DNA of 64,000 nucleotides from Methanohalophilus sp. RSK (GTDB lineage Archaea > Halobacteriota > Methanosarcinia > Methanosarcinales > Methanosarcinaceae), in assembly GCF_003722075.1 (NCBI RefSeq), contig NZ_RDSK01000016.1, positions 1 through 64,000 of the forward strand, given 5' to 3'. The notes beneath the pieces were generated by a model that saw only the letters and a program-made list of their open reading frames with translations, did not search any database and had not been told where the DNA came from. This document shows positions 1 through 8,723 of this stretch, in pieces; position 1 is the stretch's first letter, and every line of letters begins with the position of its first letter. Position numbers and translations under genes: made by a program.

Positions 1-1
1 T

Positions 2-1033
2 ACACTGTATTCCAGTTATGAATGGTTCATTGATGGTACACCACTGAATGGTTCAGGAGTAACGCTGTACAACAACAATACCGATGATTCTGCTCATCTG
101 TCTTATTGCAATGTGAATACCAGCCAGCACATCGATCAGGATGACTTCTTCATGGATGTGTACAATATCTCGGCACATGTCAGCAATGAGAGTATTGGCA
201 GAACTGATGTATTTTCATGGGAATGGACTGTAACAAATTCATCCGCAGAAGATGCAGATGATATCGATCAGGTAATCAACACAACTCCAGAAGTAAATGA
301 ATCTGGTGGTGAATATTATGTACGTTTCAATACCAGCAACAAGACCTCCGAGAAGACTGGAATTGAATGTAGCATCGATTTCGTGTCATTCAATACCAGC
401 AATGAAACCGAAGGTATTCAGATAAAGGTAGAAGTACTGAATGCTTCTGCACTCAATGAATCAGAGCTTAATTTCGCGAAAGATTCAGTGTATCAGTACA
501 TGGATATCAGTTTCAATAATGAAACCCTTGTAAATAATGGAAGTGAGAACAGAAGTATCGAGTTCAAGGTTCTGAATAATGTTGGTGGCGGTTCTCTGCT
601 AATTGATACTGTCTATCTGAAACATAAGAATACTACTGGATGGCAATCGTACGAACCTGAACTTCTCAGAAATGATGGGACTTATTCCTACTTCATTGTA
701 AGGGATATCCCAGGTTTCTCACCCTTTACAGTGACTGCAGATTACAAGTATGATTCAGGTTCCGAATCTGATGACGGACTGCCTGCCTATCTAAAGTTAC
801 AGATGCTTCAAAACAGGTCTCAGAGTACAGAAGAAGACCTGGATGAAGAGATTGTAACTCCTGAATCCGAAAGTGAGGAAGATACCACATCTGATTCAGC
901 CGGACAGATGACTGACGATGTTCCAAAATCAGATGAGGGTGACAATATTCAAAACCTGTTCATTGGAATAGGAGTATTGGTATTGCTTACAATATTTGTG
1001 ATTGTCTTTAGGAAAAGGCAGAGAGAAGACTAA
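2..1033 (+). CDS. PGF-pre-PGF domain surface protein, 3' part
   Basis: The reading frame is open from base 2, so the gene begins before the window and only its last 343 codons are seen. The visible part is rich in Asn, Ser and Thr with many N-x-S/T sites, as expected for a glycosylated exported protein. The region around codons 195-275, with VYQYMDISFNN near its start and GFSPFTV near its end, resembles the PGF-pre-PGF domain common in Methanosarcinales surface proteins. After it comes an acidic Ser/Glu/Asp linker, then one membrane segment (IGIGVLVLLTIFVIVF) and a basic tail (RKRQRED) that would anchor it in the membrane. The role is probably cell-envelope structure or adhesion; the domain assignment is by recognition and the substrate is unknown. 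Confidence 0.8.
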   Translation, partial: TLYSSYEWFIDGTPLNGSGVTLYNNNTDDSAHLSYCNVNTSQHIDQDDFFMDVYNISAHVSNESIGRTDVFSWEWTVTNSSAEDADDIDQVINTTPEVNESGGEYYVRFNTSNKTSEKTGIECSIDFVSFNTSNETEGIQIKVEVLNASALNESELNFAKDSVYQYMDISFNNETLVNNGSENRSIEFKVLNNVGGGSLLIDTVYLKHKNTTGWQSYEPELLRNDGTYSYFIVRDIPGFSPFTVTADYKYDSGSESDDGLPAYLKLQMLQNRSQSTEEDLDEEIVTPESESEEDTTSDSAGQMTDDVPKSDEGDNIQNLFIGIGVLVLLTIFVIVFRKRQRED

Positions 1034-1034
1034 A

Positions 1035-1064
1035 AACTCTGGTGATTTGCCAGAGTTCTTTTTT
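1035..1064 (+). terminator. Hairpin plus T-tract after the surface-protein gene
   Basis: An 8-bp perfect stem (AACTCTGG / CCAGAGTT, 1035-1042 and 1050-1057) with a 7-base loop begins one base after the stop codon and is followed by a T-rich run. It fits a transcript end for the surface-protein gene. Archaea mainly rely on the T-tract and FttA, so the stem may instead protect the 3' end. Confidence 0.6.
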
Positions 1065-1328
1065 ACTTTTTTCAGGAATATTTTGTTACATTTACAGAAG
1101 AAGCATATCTATAGATGTGCTTTTGCTTTTTGCCTGTAGGTCATTAAATCTTAATTAAGAATATGTTAGATTCATATTCAAATTGATTTTTTAGCAGAAA
1201 ACAAGTAAATCCTGGGGACGTATTCATTGTCAATATCATTTTAGTTTTTACAAATTCTTGTAACTATGAGGCAACAATAAGTTATACAAATGTTGTACAA
1301 CTATTTCTTATTAGGAAGGGAGTAGTTG

Positions 1329-1678
1329 ATGAAATTAATCGCAAAATCTAAAATCACAAAGCATCACCCGAAAAAAACATAGTTTACCCACTGATCAGGT
1401 TGCCACAATCATACGCACATCTTACAGGAGAAACTGCACATATTTTCAAAATCGACAACAAAGGCACTCCATTATTCATAATCTCGCTGGACGAAGATTT
1501 TGATAGTGAAATAGAAGTTATACAACCAACTACCAAATCTGCCCTCGAGACAAGAGTAGAATATCTGGAAAATAAGTTTAACAATCTTGAAAAATCAATA
1601 TCAGAAGACGATAAAAAGTCTGGTGGGCCCGCTGAGATTCGAACTCAGGATCCTCGCCGTGTAAAGGCGATGTCATGA
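1329..1678 (+). pseudogene. Small coiled-coil protein gene broken by a -1 frameshift and running into tRNA-Val
   Basis: An ATG at 1329 opens with MKLIAKSKITK and then meets a stop at 1380. Stepping back one base near 1361 continues smoothly as ASPEKNIVYPLIRLPQSY and on through a 100-residue protein with a C-terminal coiled coil (LETRVEYLENKFNNLEKS). The joined product looks like one small methanogen protein family that I recognise only loosely and cannot name. One base appears to be missing around 1358-1361; no classic slippery heptamer is visible. The reading frame has no stop of its own before the tRNA and ends inside the tRNA gene in antisense. This looks like a decayed gene truncated at a tRNA 3' end; a sequencing error or real recoding cannot be excluded. 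Confidence 0.55.
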
Positions 1679-1697
1679 CCGGCTAGACCACGGGCCC
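1621..1697 (-). tRNA. tRNA-Val (anticodon TAC)
   Basis: The minus strand folds as a full cloverleaf. The acceptor stem is GGGCCCG / CGGGCCC, the anticodon stem is CGCC / GGCG with loop TTTACAC, and the T arm holds GTTCGAATC. Anticodon TAC reads valine. The discriminator is A at 1624 and CCA appears to be encoded at 1621-1623. Its 3' end abuts the frameshifted gene on its left, the usual side for integration into tRNA genes. Confidence 0.95.
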
Positions 1698-1798
1698 CTG
1701 CCTGCGTTTGCATCCCCTAGATGTTACAAGTTGTATATATCATTTTTGATGTATGGAATGCCATTCTTTTTATAATAGTAACATTTGATTAGGTTTTG

Positions 1799-2416
1799 AT
1801 GGATTCAGCCCCTGAAGATTATGAATATGAAGAAGATATAGAAGCTTATTATCTCGGGGATTATGCAAGCATCGGTTCGATTGTCAGGGAAGTTCTTCCC
1901 TTTGAGCTTCTTGCTACTGTAGGAGGTGTTGTTGCAGGCCTCATTCTTTCCGGTATGACAGAAGAACTTCAGGTAATTCCCGGTCTGTTAGTGATAACTC
2001 CGGCAGTGCTTGGAATGAGGGGTAACATCTCCTCTACCCTGGGCTCCCGCCTGGGCAGTGCAATACATATGGGTCTGATCACGAAAATAGAGCGCAATCC
2101 TGAATTGCTCAACAATATTGGGGGTTCTCTTTTGCTCAGTTTGTTGCTCTCTTTTGTACTGGGTTTGTTGGGTCATTTTATGACAATTGCACTGGGTCTG
2201 GAAAGTGCAGGGGCTTTAACCCTTACATTAATAGCCGTGATGGCAGGTTTGTCTTCAGGTTTGATTCTCTCTGTAATAGCAACATTTTTTGCCATAGGCA
2301 TGTTCAGGTTTGGCTTTGACCCGGATAATGTAGTCACACCCTCTATAGCAACTATCGGTGATATCGTGTCTATGTTCATGCTATTTCTTTCTGCAAAGGT
2401 GGTGTTGGCAATATGA
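1799..2416 (+). CDS. MgtE-type divalent cation transporter, first membrane half
   Basis: The 205-residue protein has an acidic N-terminus (about 30 residues) followed by about five membrane segments. It carries the MgtE membrane-domain signatures, GMRGNISSTLGSRLGSAIHMG-like near residue 85 and GFDPDNVVTPSIATIGDI near 170, the second of which matches the Mg2+-lining helices of the family. It lacks the cytosolic N and CBS domains of bacterial MgtE. ATG 1799 is preferred over the adjacent TTG. The stop overlaps the start of the next gene, a second MgtE half, so the two are probably translated together and pair in the membrane. The likely substrate is Mg2+ or another divalent cation. Confidence 0.88.
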   Translation: MDSAPEDYEYEEDIEAYYLGDYASIGSIVREVLPFELLATVGGVVAGLILSGMTEELQVIPGLLVITPAVLGMRGNISSTLGSRLGSAIHMGLITKIERNPELLNNIGGSLLLSLLLSFVLGLLGHFMTIALGLESAGALTLTLIAVMAGLSSGLILSVIATFFAIGMFRFGFDPDNVVTPSIATIGDIVSMFMLFLSAKVVLAI

Positions 2417-2973
2417 GTTATTACACCATTGGGAGTATTGTAAAAAGCAGTGCTCCGATCCTTTTCCTTACTTCTTTCATCGGCCTTTTTGCAGGTCAGA
2501 TCATGAACTCGCATCTGGATAGTTTGATCTCATTTCCTATCCTTTTACTCCTGATACCCGCATTGATAAAAATAGGTGGGGACACTGGAAGCATGCTTGG
2601 AGCAAGGCTGGCCTCGGCTTTTCATATGGGTCTTGGTACCACACGTATCCATAAGAATCCTGTTGTACGCAATAGCCTGATAGCCGCTTTTATTGTAGGT
2701 ATTGTCGCTTCCTGCTTCCTGAGTGTAGTGGTATGGATTGTGGGTATGATTGTTTACAACGGTATAGAGTTTACAAGTCTTTTCAGCATCTCTGTACTGG
2801 CATGCCTGGTAGAACTGGTCATAGTGTATGCAGTAACATTGATTGTAGCAGTTGCATCTCACAAATTCGGGCTTGATCCGGATGATACCGTTATTCCTAT
2901 AATTGCAACTATCGGTGATGTTGTAGGGATCTCTGCCATATTTGGAGTTATAGCATTGTTGGAGTTTGTCTGA
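2413..2973 (+). CDS. MgtE-type divalent cation transporter, second membrane half
   Basis: This 186-residue membrane protein is a paralogue of the preceding gene, with the same signatures: KIGGDTGSMLGARLASAFHMG near residue 55 and FGLDPDDTVIPIIATIGDV near 160. It begins in a 4-base overlap with the upstream stop (ATGA). Two separate five-helix halves match the architecture of eukaryotic SLC41 carriers, where both halves sit in one chain. With no cytosolic gating domain in either half, regulation may come from the PhoU/TrkA-C protein encoded next. The transported ion is inferred from the family. Confidence 0.88.
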   Translation: MSYYTIGSIVKSSAPILFLTSFIGLFAGQIMNSHLDSLISFPILLLLIPALIKIGGDTGSMLGARLASAFHMGLGTTRIHKNPVVRNSLIAAFIVGIVASCFLSVVVWIVGMIVYNGIEFTSLFSISVLACLVELVIVYAVTLIVAVASHKFGLDPDDTVIPIIATIGDVVGISAIFGVIALLEFV

Positions 2974-3037
2974 CACTAATAATGATTATGTTTTTATATT
3001 CGCGAATTAGTTTTAGTTAACAAAGGTAGAATGAATC

Positions 3038-4240
3038 ATGTGTCCCAAGGAGATCAAATACAGCCCAACTAATCTTAAAGACCTTCTTATTCAAATGAAA
3101 GACACGTCAGAACTGATGGTAGATCTTGCTTACTCTGCTATGGTTTATGACGATGAGGATATTGCTGAGGAAGTCCTCCGCTTGGAAGAGAGGATGGATA
3201 CTTACTACTATCACATGAACATGGCTGCAATGTTAAGCACCCGTCGTGTTGAGGAAGCCGAAGAAATGACAGGTGTGCTTCAGGTAGCTTCATCTTCTGA
3301 AAAAATTGCAAATGCAGCTGCTGATATAGCCCAAATAGTCCTGATGCAAATGGGTATTCCGCTGGAACTAAAAATGGCACTCAGAGAAGCTGAAGAAACT
3401 ATCCTGAGGGTAACAGTAAGCGATGATTCCAGCATGGGTGGCTATACACTGGGTGATCTTGAACTGGATACTGAAACCGGGATGTGGCTTATTGCTATCA
3501 GGCGCCAGAATGATTGGATATACGATCCGGATCATTCAACCCGCATACGTTCCGGGGATGTCCTGTTTGCACGAGGACATGATGAAGGGGTCCCACTTCT
3601 GATCAAACTTGCCACCAACAAAGAGTATGTTTTGCGGGATAATTCACACGAGCGGCTATTAAGAGATCTGGAAAGAGCCGTGGATATTATTGTAGACATG
3701 AAAAACATGGCGGAAATGTCTGTAGGACTTGCTTATTTTGCAATACTCTACGACAATAATGACATAGCAGAAGAGGTGCGTGCCATTGAATCTGAGATGG
3801 ATGTCATGAAATATGATCTCCAGCACTGGGTACTTGAAACCGCAAAACACGTTTCTGATGTTGACGAGCTCAAGGGGTTATTACATCTTGCCAATGCGTC
3901 TGAAGCCATCTCTGATGCTGCGTATGGTATTGCTGATACGGTGCTCAGGGATATAGAACTGCACCCCATAATTACTCTTGCTGTCAGGGGTTCGGATGAA
4001 GTTATCACGAGGGTTGTAGTGGAAGACTGTTCTCCGATTGTCGGTGACACTCTTGGAGAACTGCAGCTTGCCACGGAGACAGGAGTCCACATAATGGCTG
4101 TAAAAAGAGCAGGCAGATGGCTTTACAGTCCAAGTGGCCGCACCCGCGTTGAGGGTGGGGACATCCTTATAGGACGTGGTTCCCGCACCGGGGAAGAGGC
4201 TCTGCTGGAAATGTGCGCCTGCCCGGTGAGAGAGGACTGA
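3038..4240 (+). CDS. Tandem PhoU / TrkA-C regulatory protein
   Basis: A soluble 400-residue protein made of two similar halves. Each half has a PhoU-like helical bundle (about residues 5-115 and 205-300) followed by a TrkA-C/RCK-C-like ligand domain (about 120-200 and 310-395). The repeats are visible as MVDLAYSAMVYDDEDIAEEV versus MSVGLAYFAILYDNNDIAEE, and GYTLGDLELDTETG versus GDTLGELQLATETG. Such proteins commonly accompany ion transporters and gate them in response to a bound ligand. It lies 64 bases after the two MgtE halves on the same strand, with AAAGGT upstream of its ATG, so it is probably their regulatory partner. The ligand is unknown. Confidence 0.85.
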   Translation: MCPKEIKYSPTNLKDLLIQMKDTSELMVDLAYSAMVYDDEDIAEEVLRLEERMDTYYYHMNMAAMLSTRRVEEAEEMTGVLQVASSSEKIANAAADIAQIVLMQMGIPLELKMALREAEETILRVTVSDDSSMGGYTLGDLELDTETGMWLIAIRRQNDWIYDPDHSTRIRSGDVLFARGHDEGVPLLIKLATNKEYVLRDNSHERLLRDLERAVDIIVDMKNMAEMSVGLAYFAILYDNNDIAEEVRAIESEMDVMKYDLQHWVLETAKHVSDVDELKGLLHLANASEAISDAAYGIADTVLRDIELHPIITLAVRGSDEVITRVVVEDCSPIVGDTLGELQLATETGVHIMAVKRAGRWLYSPSGRTRVEGGDILIGRGSRTGEEALLEMCACPVRED

Positions 4241-4241
4241 C

Positions 4242-4481
4242 TCATTTTGGCTGGTGCTTTTGCATTTCTTTTTTTGCCAACATGTTGGAGCCGAACGTAT
4301 ACAGAAGGATTACAATTCCCAGCCAGATAAAATGCTCACCGATATCCGGTCTGCCTAAATATTTTAATGCAAGGCCTGTAGCCAGGACAAACATGTTTGC
4401 CAGGCCGATCTTTTTATTTCTTTTAACGGTACTTTGATACATCTGCTTGTGTGCAAGATATTCTTTTTTCTCATCCTTCAT
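4242..4481 (-). CDS. Small membrane protein with two predicted helices
   Basis: A 79-residue protein: a charged N-terminus (MKDEKKEYLAHKQMYQ), then hydrophobic stretches KIGLANMFVLATGLAL and FIWLGIVILLYTFGSN, and a basic C-terminus. It converges with the PhoU/TrkA-C gene with a one-base gap and starts six bases after the Sua5 stop, so it is likely co-transcribed with Sua5. No family is recognised. The hydrophobic pattern and tight packing argue for a real gene. Confidence 0.65.
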   Translation of the reverse strand: MKDEKKEYLAHKQMYQSTVKRNKKIGLANMFVLATGLALKYLGRPDIGEHFIWLGIVILLYTFGSNMLAKKEMQKHQPK

Positions 4482-4487
4482 AGGTGT

Positions 4488-5564
4488 TCACATCCATGGT
4501 GTGGTTATAATCATATCAGCTGCTTTTTGCAGTCTCTCAAGGACTGCAGCTCCAATCCCTTTTTCAGTAAAAGACCCGTCTACAATTATCAAATCCATAC
4601 CTTTTGAATCCATCTCTCTTAATCCTGCAAAAATACGTTTTGCTGCTGTCTCGGGTTTGGTTGCCTGGCCTATAGATAATTTTTCTTCCAACGGGAAGTC
4701 GTTTTGGATCTCTTCTGTAAGTAACAATCCTGCCCTTTTCTGCTCTTCATTGGTTTCTCCAACAAGGTATGCAATTTTTGCAGATACATCTTTTGCATTT
4801 CCCTGCACAAGTATAACCTTTGCAGAAGGTGAATAATGGGTATATTTCATGCCGGGTGAAAGAGGGTTTTCCATATCGTTCTTTTTTGCATATCCAATAC
4901 ATACCTCTGTGTTTGTGCATCGCTTTATATCTTCAGCAGATACCTTTCCCGGGCGTAATATCACCGGGACCTCTCCGCGTGCATCGACGACTGTGGATTC
5001 CACACCAATTTCTACTTCCCCTCCGTCCACAATTGCATCGATTCGGCCTTGCAGGTCTTCCTCGACATGGGATGCAGTTGTGGGGCTGGGTCTACCTGAA
5101 AGGTTTGCGCTGGGGGCAGCAATCGGCTTGCAGGCTGCTTCTATAATCTTTTGGGCAATCTGGTTGGCAGGCATGCGGATTGCTACGGTGTCAAGTCTGC
5201 CTGTAGTTATATAAGGCACCATATCTGTTTTTTCGAGAATTATTGTCAGGGGTCCCGGCCAGAAGCATTCTGCAAGTTTTTTAGCAATCGGGGTGAAAGT
5301 GCTCACAAGTTGGTTGCATTGATCCTGATTTGATACATGGACTATAAGGGGATTATCAGCAGGTCTGCCCTTTGCTTTAAATATTTGCTCTACAGCTTGT
5401 GGGTTAAGTGCATCGGCTCCCAGTCCATAAACCGTTTCTGTAGGGAAGGCAACAGTTTTGCCTTCCCGCAACAGTTTTCCTGCCTCTTTGAATATATCGT
5501 CTGCTGTTTCTTCAGCAATCCTCATAATCTCTGTTTTTTTTTGCATATGGGGTACTTGATCCAT
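4488..5564 (-). CDS. L-threonylcarbamoyladenylate synthase, Sua5 type
   Basis: This 358-residue protein makes threonylcarbamoyl-AMP from threonine, bicarbonate and ATP, the first step of t6A37 in ANN-decoding tRNAs. The YrdC domain spans about residues 15-210, with GKTVAFPTETVYGLGADAL, KGRPADNPLIVHV and PSANLSGRPSPT. A linker (SPGMKYTHYSP) leads to the C-terminal Sua5 domain, so this is the long form. The KEOPS subunit Pcc1, which acts in the next step, is also in this window at 52.0 kb. A Met six codons in (5546) is an alternative start. Confidence 0.93.
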   Translation of the reverse strand: MDQVPHMQKKTEIMRIAEETADDIFKEAGKLLREGKTVAFPTETVYGLGADALNPQAVEQIFKAKGRPADNPLIVHVSNQDQCNQLVSTFTPIAKKLAECFWPGPLTIILEKTDMVPYITTGRLDTVAIRMPANQIAQKIIEAACKPIAAPSANLSGRPSPTTASHVEEDLQGRIDAIVDGGEVEIGVESTVVDARGEVPVILRPGKVSAEDIKRCTNTEVCIGYAKKNDMENPLSPGMKYTHYSPSAKVILVQGNAKDVSAKIAYLVGETNEEQKRAGLLLTEEIQNDFPLEEKLSIGQATKPETAAKRIFAGLREMDSKGMDLIIVDGSFTEKGIGAAVLERLQKAADMIITTPWM

Positions 5565-5607
5565 TTCTTCCCTATATCAAGACAGGCTTATCTTATATTT
5601 TTAACTT

Positions 5608-6015
5608 TCACATTTGATCATGTTCATCTTCAATAGTTTCTTCATGTTTAACCGCACAGCTGGAATTCATTGGACAATAGGTTTTACCGTAGTCATCTAA
5701 CGTTGATTCTTCGCAAAGTCCAACTCCGTGCCGGTGAGCAGCCCGGCTGATCATGTGAGCTGCTACGGGAGCTGTCAAAAGAAGAAAAAGACCGACAGTA
5801 ATTGCTTTAATTCCCATGGGTCCGAACCCAAGTTTTACAACGATTCCCATCATTACTCCAAAGGCTCCCAGCGTACCGATTTTCGTTGTGGCGTGAAGCC
5901 GGTTGTATACATCAGGGAGCCGGTAAAGTCCCAGCATTCCCAGGAATACAAAGAACATTCCTGCGATGAAGAAAAAATTGCTAAGAATATCCTGTATAAA
6001 TGTTATGTTATTCAA
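5608..6015 (-). CDS. mnhG: Mrp/Mnh Na+/H+ antiporter subunit G
   Basis: The 135-residue membrane protein begins with FIAGMFFVFLGMLGLYRLPDVYNRLHATTKIGTLGAFG, the hallmark helix-turn region of MnhG/MrpG, and has about three membrane segments. It is the last gene of a seven-gene Mrp operon and overlaps subunit F by four bases. The complex exchanges Na+ for H+ across the membrane. Unusually, the last 35 residues form a hydrophilic acidic tail with two Cys (YCPMNSSC) and several His, beyond the usual end of the family. Confidence 0.9.
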   Translation of the reverse strand: MNNITFIQDILSNFFFIAGMFFVFLGMLGLYRLPDVYNRLHATTKIGTLGAFGVMMGIVVKLGFGPMGIKAITVGLFLLLTAPVAAHMISRAAHRHGVGLCEESTLDDYGKTYCPMNSSCAVKHEETIEDEHDQM

Positions 6016-6281
6016 AATACCACTCCCTCATCCAGATATTTTGCTATTGTGACGGTTCCAACAAAGGCTATAATCGAAATCACAAGGGCTACATCCATGA
6101 AGAACACAGATTCCTGGACAAAAGAATAAACGCCCAGCATAACCACAATTACTGTTGCAAGGGCATCCACTGCAATAACCCTGTCGGGGATGGTAGGACC
6201 TTTGATAATCCTGTGGATACAGGGGATAATTGATAATACCATGAATATAAGTGCTATGTCAAGCAAATGGATTGTGTTCAT
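6012..6281 (-). CDS. mnhF: Mrp/Mnh Na+/H+ antiporter subunit F
   Basis: An 89-residue protein with three membrane segments and the typical MnhF pattern RIIKGPTIPDRVIAVDAL near residue 27. It overlaps subunit E upstream and subunit G downstream by four bases each (ATGA junctions), as expected for coupled translation of stoichiometric subunits. It is a small core subunit of the Mrp complex. Confidence 0.92.
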   Translation of the reverse strand: MNTIHLLDIALIFMVLSIIPCIHRIIKGPTIPDRVIAVDALATVIVVMLGVYSFVQESVFFMDVALVISIIAFVGTVTIAKYLDEGVVF

Positions 6282-6772
6282 TCGAAGGCCTCCAGTACAT
6301 ATTCTTCCAGATCGTCCTTTATGGAATCACGTATTTCCTTTGCATTGTCGATGTCAATACAGTGTACATACAATGCAGATTTGTCATTAGATACATCAAT
6401 AGTAAGGGTTCCAGGCGTCAGAGTGATGGTGTTTGCGATAGCTGTAATACCAACATCTGTTTTTGCTCTGATGGGAACTGCTATAATGCCAGGTTTTATA
6501 TCGATTTTTGGTTGCAGTACGATTTTTGCTACAACAATACTTGCCTTTACAATCTCAACTATTAGTATGGAGAAATAATGTATCTGTTTTGGTATGCGGT
6601 TTAATTTTTCCCTGTAAGAAATTTCCTCCCCGAAACTATAGAGTTCCTTAAATGGCCTGATCAGGAATGGTCCGATCATGGCACCTATGAGGAAATTGCT
6701 CAGGTTTACGACACCATGAACAAAACACCAGACAAAGCCAAGTGCAATTGAATACAGAACATACCTCTTCAT
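6278..6772 (-). CDS. mnhE: Mrp/Mnh Na+/H+ antiporter subunit E
   Basis: A 164-residue protein with two N-terminal membrane segments and a soluble C-terminal part containing NTITLTPGTLTIDV, the conserved MnhE motif, near residue 115. It sits in four-base overlaps between D and F in the Mrp operon. The family is a required assembly subunit of the antiporter. Confidence 0.92.
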   Translation of the reverse strand: MKRYVLYSIALGFVWCFVHGVVNLSNFLIGAMIGPFLIRPFKELYSFGEEISYREKLNRIPKQIHYFSILIVEIVKASIVVAKIVLQPKIDIKPGIIAVPIRAKTDVGITAIANTITLTPGTLTIDVSNDKSALYVHCIDIDNAKEIRDSIKDDLEEYVLEAFE

Positions 6773-8313
6773 CTTACGCTCCCTCCGAGTACTGCGTTGA
6801 TATATGGTTGTGGATCAAGGAGCTGATTTGCAATCTCACTTGAAAGGGCTATCAATGGTTCTGAATACACACCAAGGATGAGTACAGCGGCTGCAAGTAT
6901 AATTATTGGTACTGTAATCATTGGTGAAAGTCCATGTGATGGATACGGGCCATATTTTTTTGAATCCCTTGCTTCACCCCAGAACATGAGTAACCATGCC
7001 CTGAACATGTAGAATATTGTAAAAACTGCGAATGCAAATCCTATAAGCACTGGCAAATAATATTCTCCCAACATGGCCGCATCAAAAAGGACAAATTTTG
7101 CTATAAAACCTCCCAGCGGCGGCAATCCTGCAATGGACATTGCTCCTATAAGGAACATGCTACTCATCAAAGGCGCACTTTTGGCCATTCCTCCCATCTG
7201 ATGCATATCCCTTGTTCCGGCATGGTGAATAATTCCCCCGGAGGTCAGGAAAAGCATGGATTTGGCAATTGCATGATTAACAAGATAGACCAAAGAAGCT
7301 GCAAGGGCATAAGCTGTTCCCATTCCAATCCCCAGGAAAACATAACCTATCTGGCTGACACTGGAATAGGCAAGTAGTCTTTTGACATCTTTCTGGCCGA
7401 CAGCAGCAATGGACCCTATTGCTATGGTAATCAATGCAAGCAGGATGATAATTGGTTGTAGTAAAAACAGTGCATCTTTAAAGACCAGGAAATATACCCG
7501 GAGAATTCCGTATGCTCCCACCTTGATCATAACACCGCTAAGCATGGCGCTTATGGGTGATGGGGCTGTCGGGTGGACATCCGGTAGCCAGTAATGAAGA
7601 GGGAATATGGCTGCCTTGTTACCAAAAACGATGATAAACAGCAAAGCAATGAAATAGATATGCCAGGGCATAGTTCCTGCATCACTCAGTGTAGCTATTT
7701 TGACAGACAAATCTGCCATGTTCAGGGTTCCCATTGTTGCATACAGGGAAGCTACTGCAATCAGCATTACCATTGATCCGATTATGTTCAAGATGAGATA
7801 CTTGAAGGTCGCCTCCATTTTATCGGAAACTTTTGTGACACCTCCGTTTTCCGAAGCTACTACCAGTCCGCACGATGAAAGAAGGAGTATTTCGGAAAAC
7901 ACAAACATGTTGAAAATATCCCCTGTGAGAAATGTACCATTCAGGCCTGCTACAAGGAGATTGAAAAGAGAATGATATGTTGTATTCAGGGACTTACCTT
8001 CGATGTAGTCAAGGGAATATATAAGCGCAAGCAGGGATATCCCTGAACTCAATACGACCATCCCGGAGCCCAGCAGGTCGGCAACAAGCACGATTCCATA
8101 TTTGCCCCATTCCCCAACCTCGTAAACCTGTATTCCACTGTTCCATACTTGCAAGAGGAGAATAATACTCATTAATAATATGGATGCTGATACAATTATA
8201 TTGAGGGTTTTCTGGAGAGCTGGTCTGGAACGCAGCATAATCATTAATGCTGACATAAGTATGGGTATTGCAACTACAAGTATTGGCAGATGCTCTTGAA
8301 TATTCATCCCCAC
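6769..8313 (-). CDS. mnhD: Mrp/Mnh antiporter subunit D, proton-pumping type
   Basis: The 514-residue protein has about 14 membrane segments and belongs to the complex I NuoM/NuoN-related antiporter family. Visible motifs are the lysine helix GNKAAIFPLHYWLPDVHPTAPSP (residues about 230-250) and KDVKRLLAYSSVSQIGYV near 310, typical of this family. In the Mrp complex it forms one of the two ion-translocating modules, the other being subunit A. It overlaps subunit C by ten bases and subunit E by four. Confidence 0.95.
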   Translation of the reverse strand: MGMNIQEHLPILVVAIPILMSALMIMLRSRPALQKTLNIIVSASILLMSIILLLQVWNSGIQVYEVGEWGKYGIVLVADLLGSGMVVLSSGISLLALIYSLDYIEGKSLNTTYHSLFNLLVAGLNGTFLTGDIFNMFVFSEILLLSSCGLVVASENGGVTKVSDKMEATFKYLILNIIGSMVMLIAVASLYATMGTLNMADLSVKIATLSDAGTMPWHIYFIALLFIIVFGNKAAIFPLHYWLPDVHPTAPSPISAMLSGVMIKVGAYGILRVYFLVFKDALFLLQPIIILLALITIAIGSIAAVGQKDVKRLLAYSSVSQIGYVFLGIGMGTAYALAASLVYLVNHAIAKSMLFLTSGGIIHHAGTRDMHQMGGMAKSAPLMSSMFLIGAMSIAGLPPLGGFIAKFVLFDAAMLGEYYLPVLIGFAFAVFTIFYMFRAWLLMFWGEARDSKKYGPYPSHGLSPMITVPIIILAAAVLILGVYSEPLIALSSEIANQLLDPQPYINAVLGGSVR

Positions 8314-8723
8314 AGCCTCCTGAGTTTCCTTACGTCGGTGGTACCGTATTCTTCATGGATGCGGTAGGCCAGTATAAGTATAAATGCAGTAGTCGCAAGG
8401 CTGATTACAATAGCTGTTAATACAAGAGCCTGGACAAGGGGATCTACGAAAGGGGTTTCCACTCCAGAAGGTGCAATTGGTGCAAGTATACCTTCTGATA
8501 ATTTATCTGTAAAAATTATCCCGCTGCCAGAACCATGATGGACGTCTGTTATTATAGGAGCTTTTTCACCATCAAATACTCCAGTTGAAACGATTAGCAT
8601 GTTTACTGCATGGGAAATCAGGGATAAACCAATGATGATTTTTATGATGTCCCTGCGTAGGATTAAAAAGGTTCCAATTCCAAATATCAGGGCTATTGTA
8701 ATCGATAATATTGTATTGTTCAT
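8304..8723 (-). CDS. mnhC: Mrp/Mnh antiporter subunit C (NuoK-like)
   Basis: A 139-residue, three-helix protein related to NuoK, with IIIGLSLISHAVNMLIV near residue 30 and PLVQALVLTAIVISLATTA near 100. It joins the A and D modules in the Mrp complex. The loop between helices 2 and 3 is long, which is common in archaeal MnhC. Start and stop overlap the neighbouring subunits. Confidence 0.93.
   Translation of the reverse strand: MNNTILSITIALIFGIGTFLILRRDIIKIIIGLSLISHAVNMLIVSTGVFDGEKAPIITDVHHGSGSGIIFTDKLSEGILAPIAPSGVETPFVDPLVQALVLTAIVISLATTAFILILAYRIHEEYGTTDVRKLRRLWG

Noticed and set aside
1379-1678. Programmed -1 frameshifting in the small gene at 1.3 kb
   Set aside because: No slippery heptamer or downstream pseudoknot was found at the junction near 1361, so decay or sequence error is more likely.
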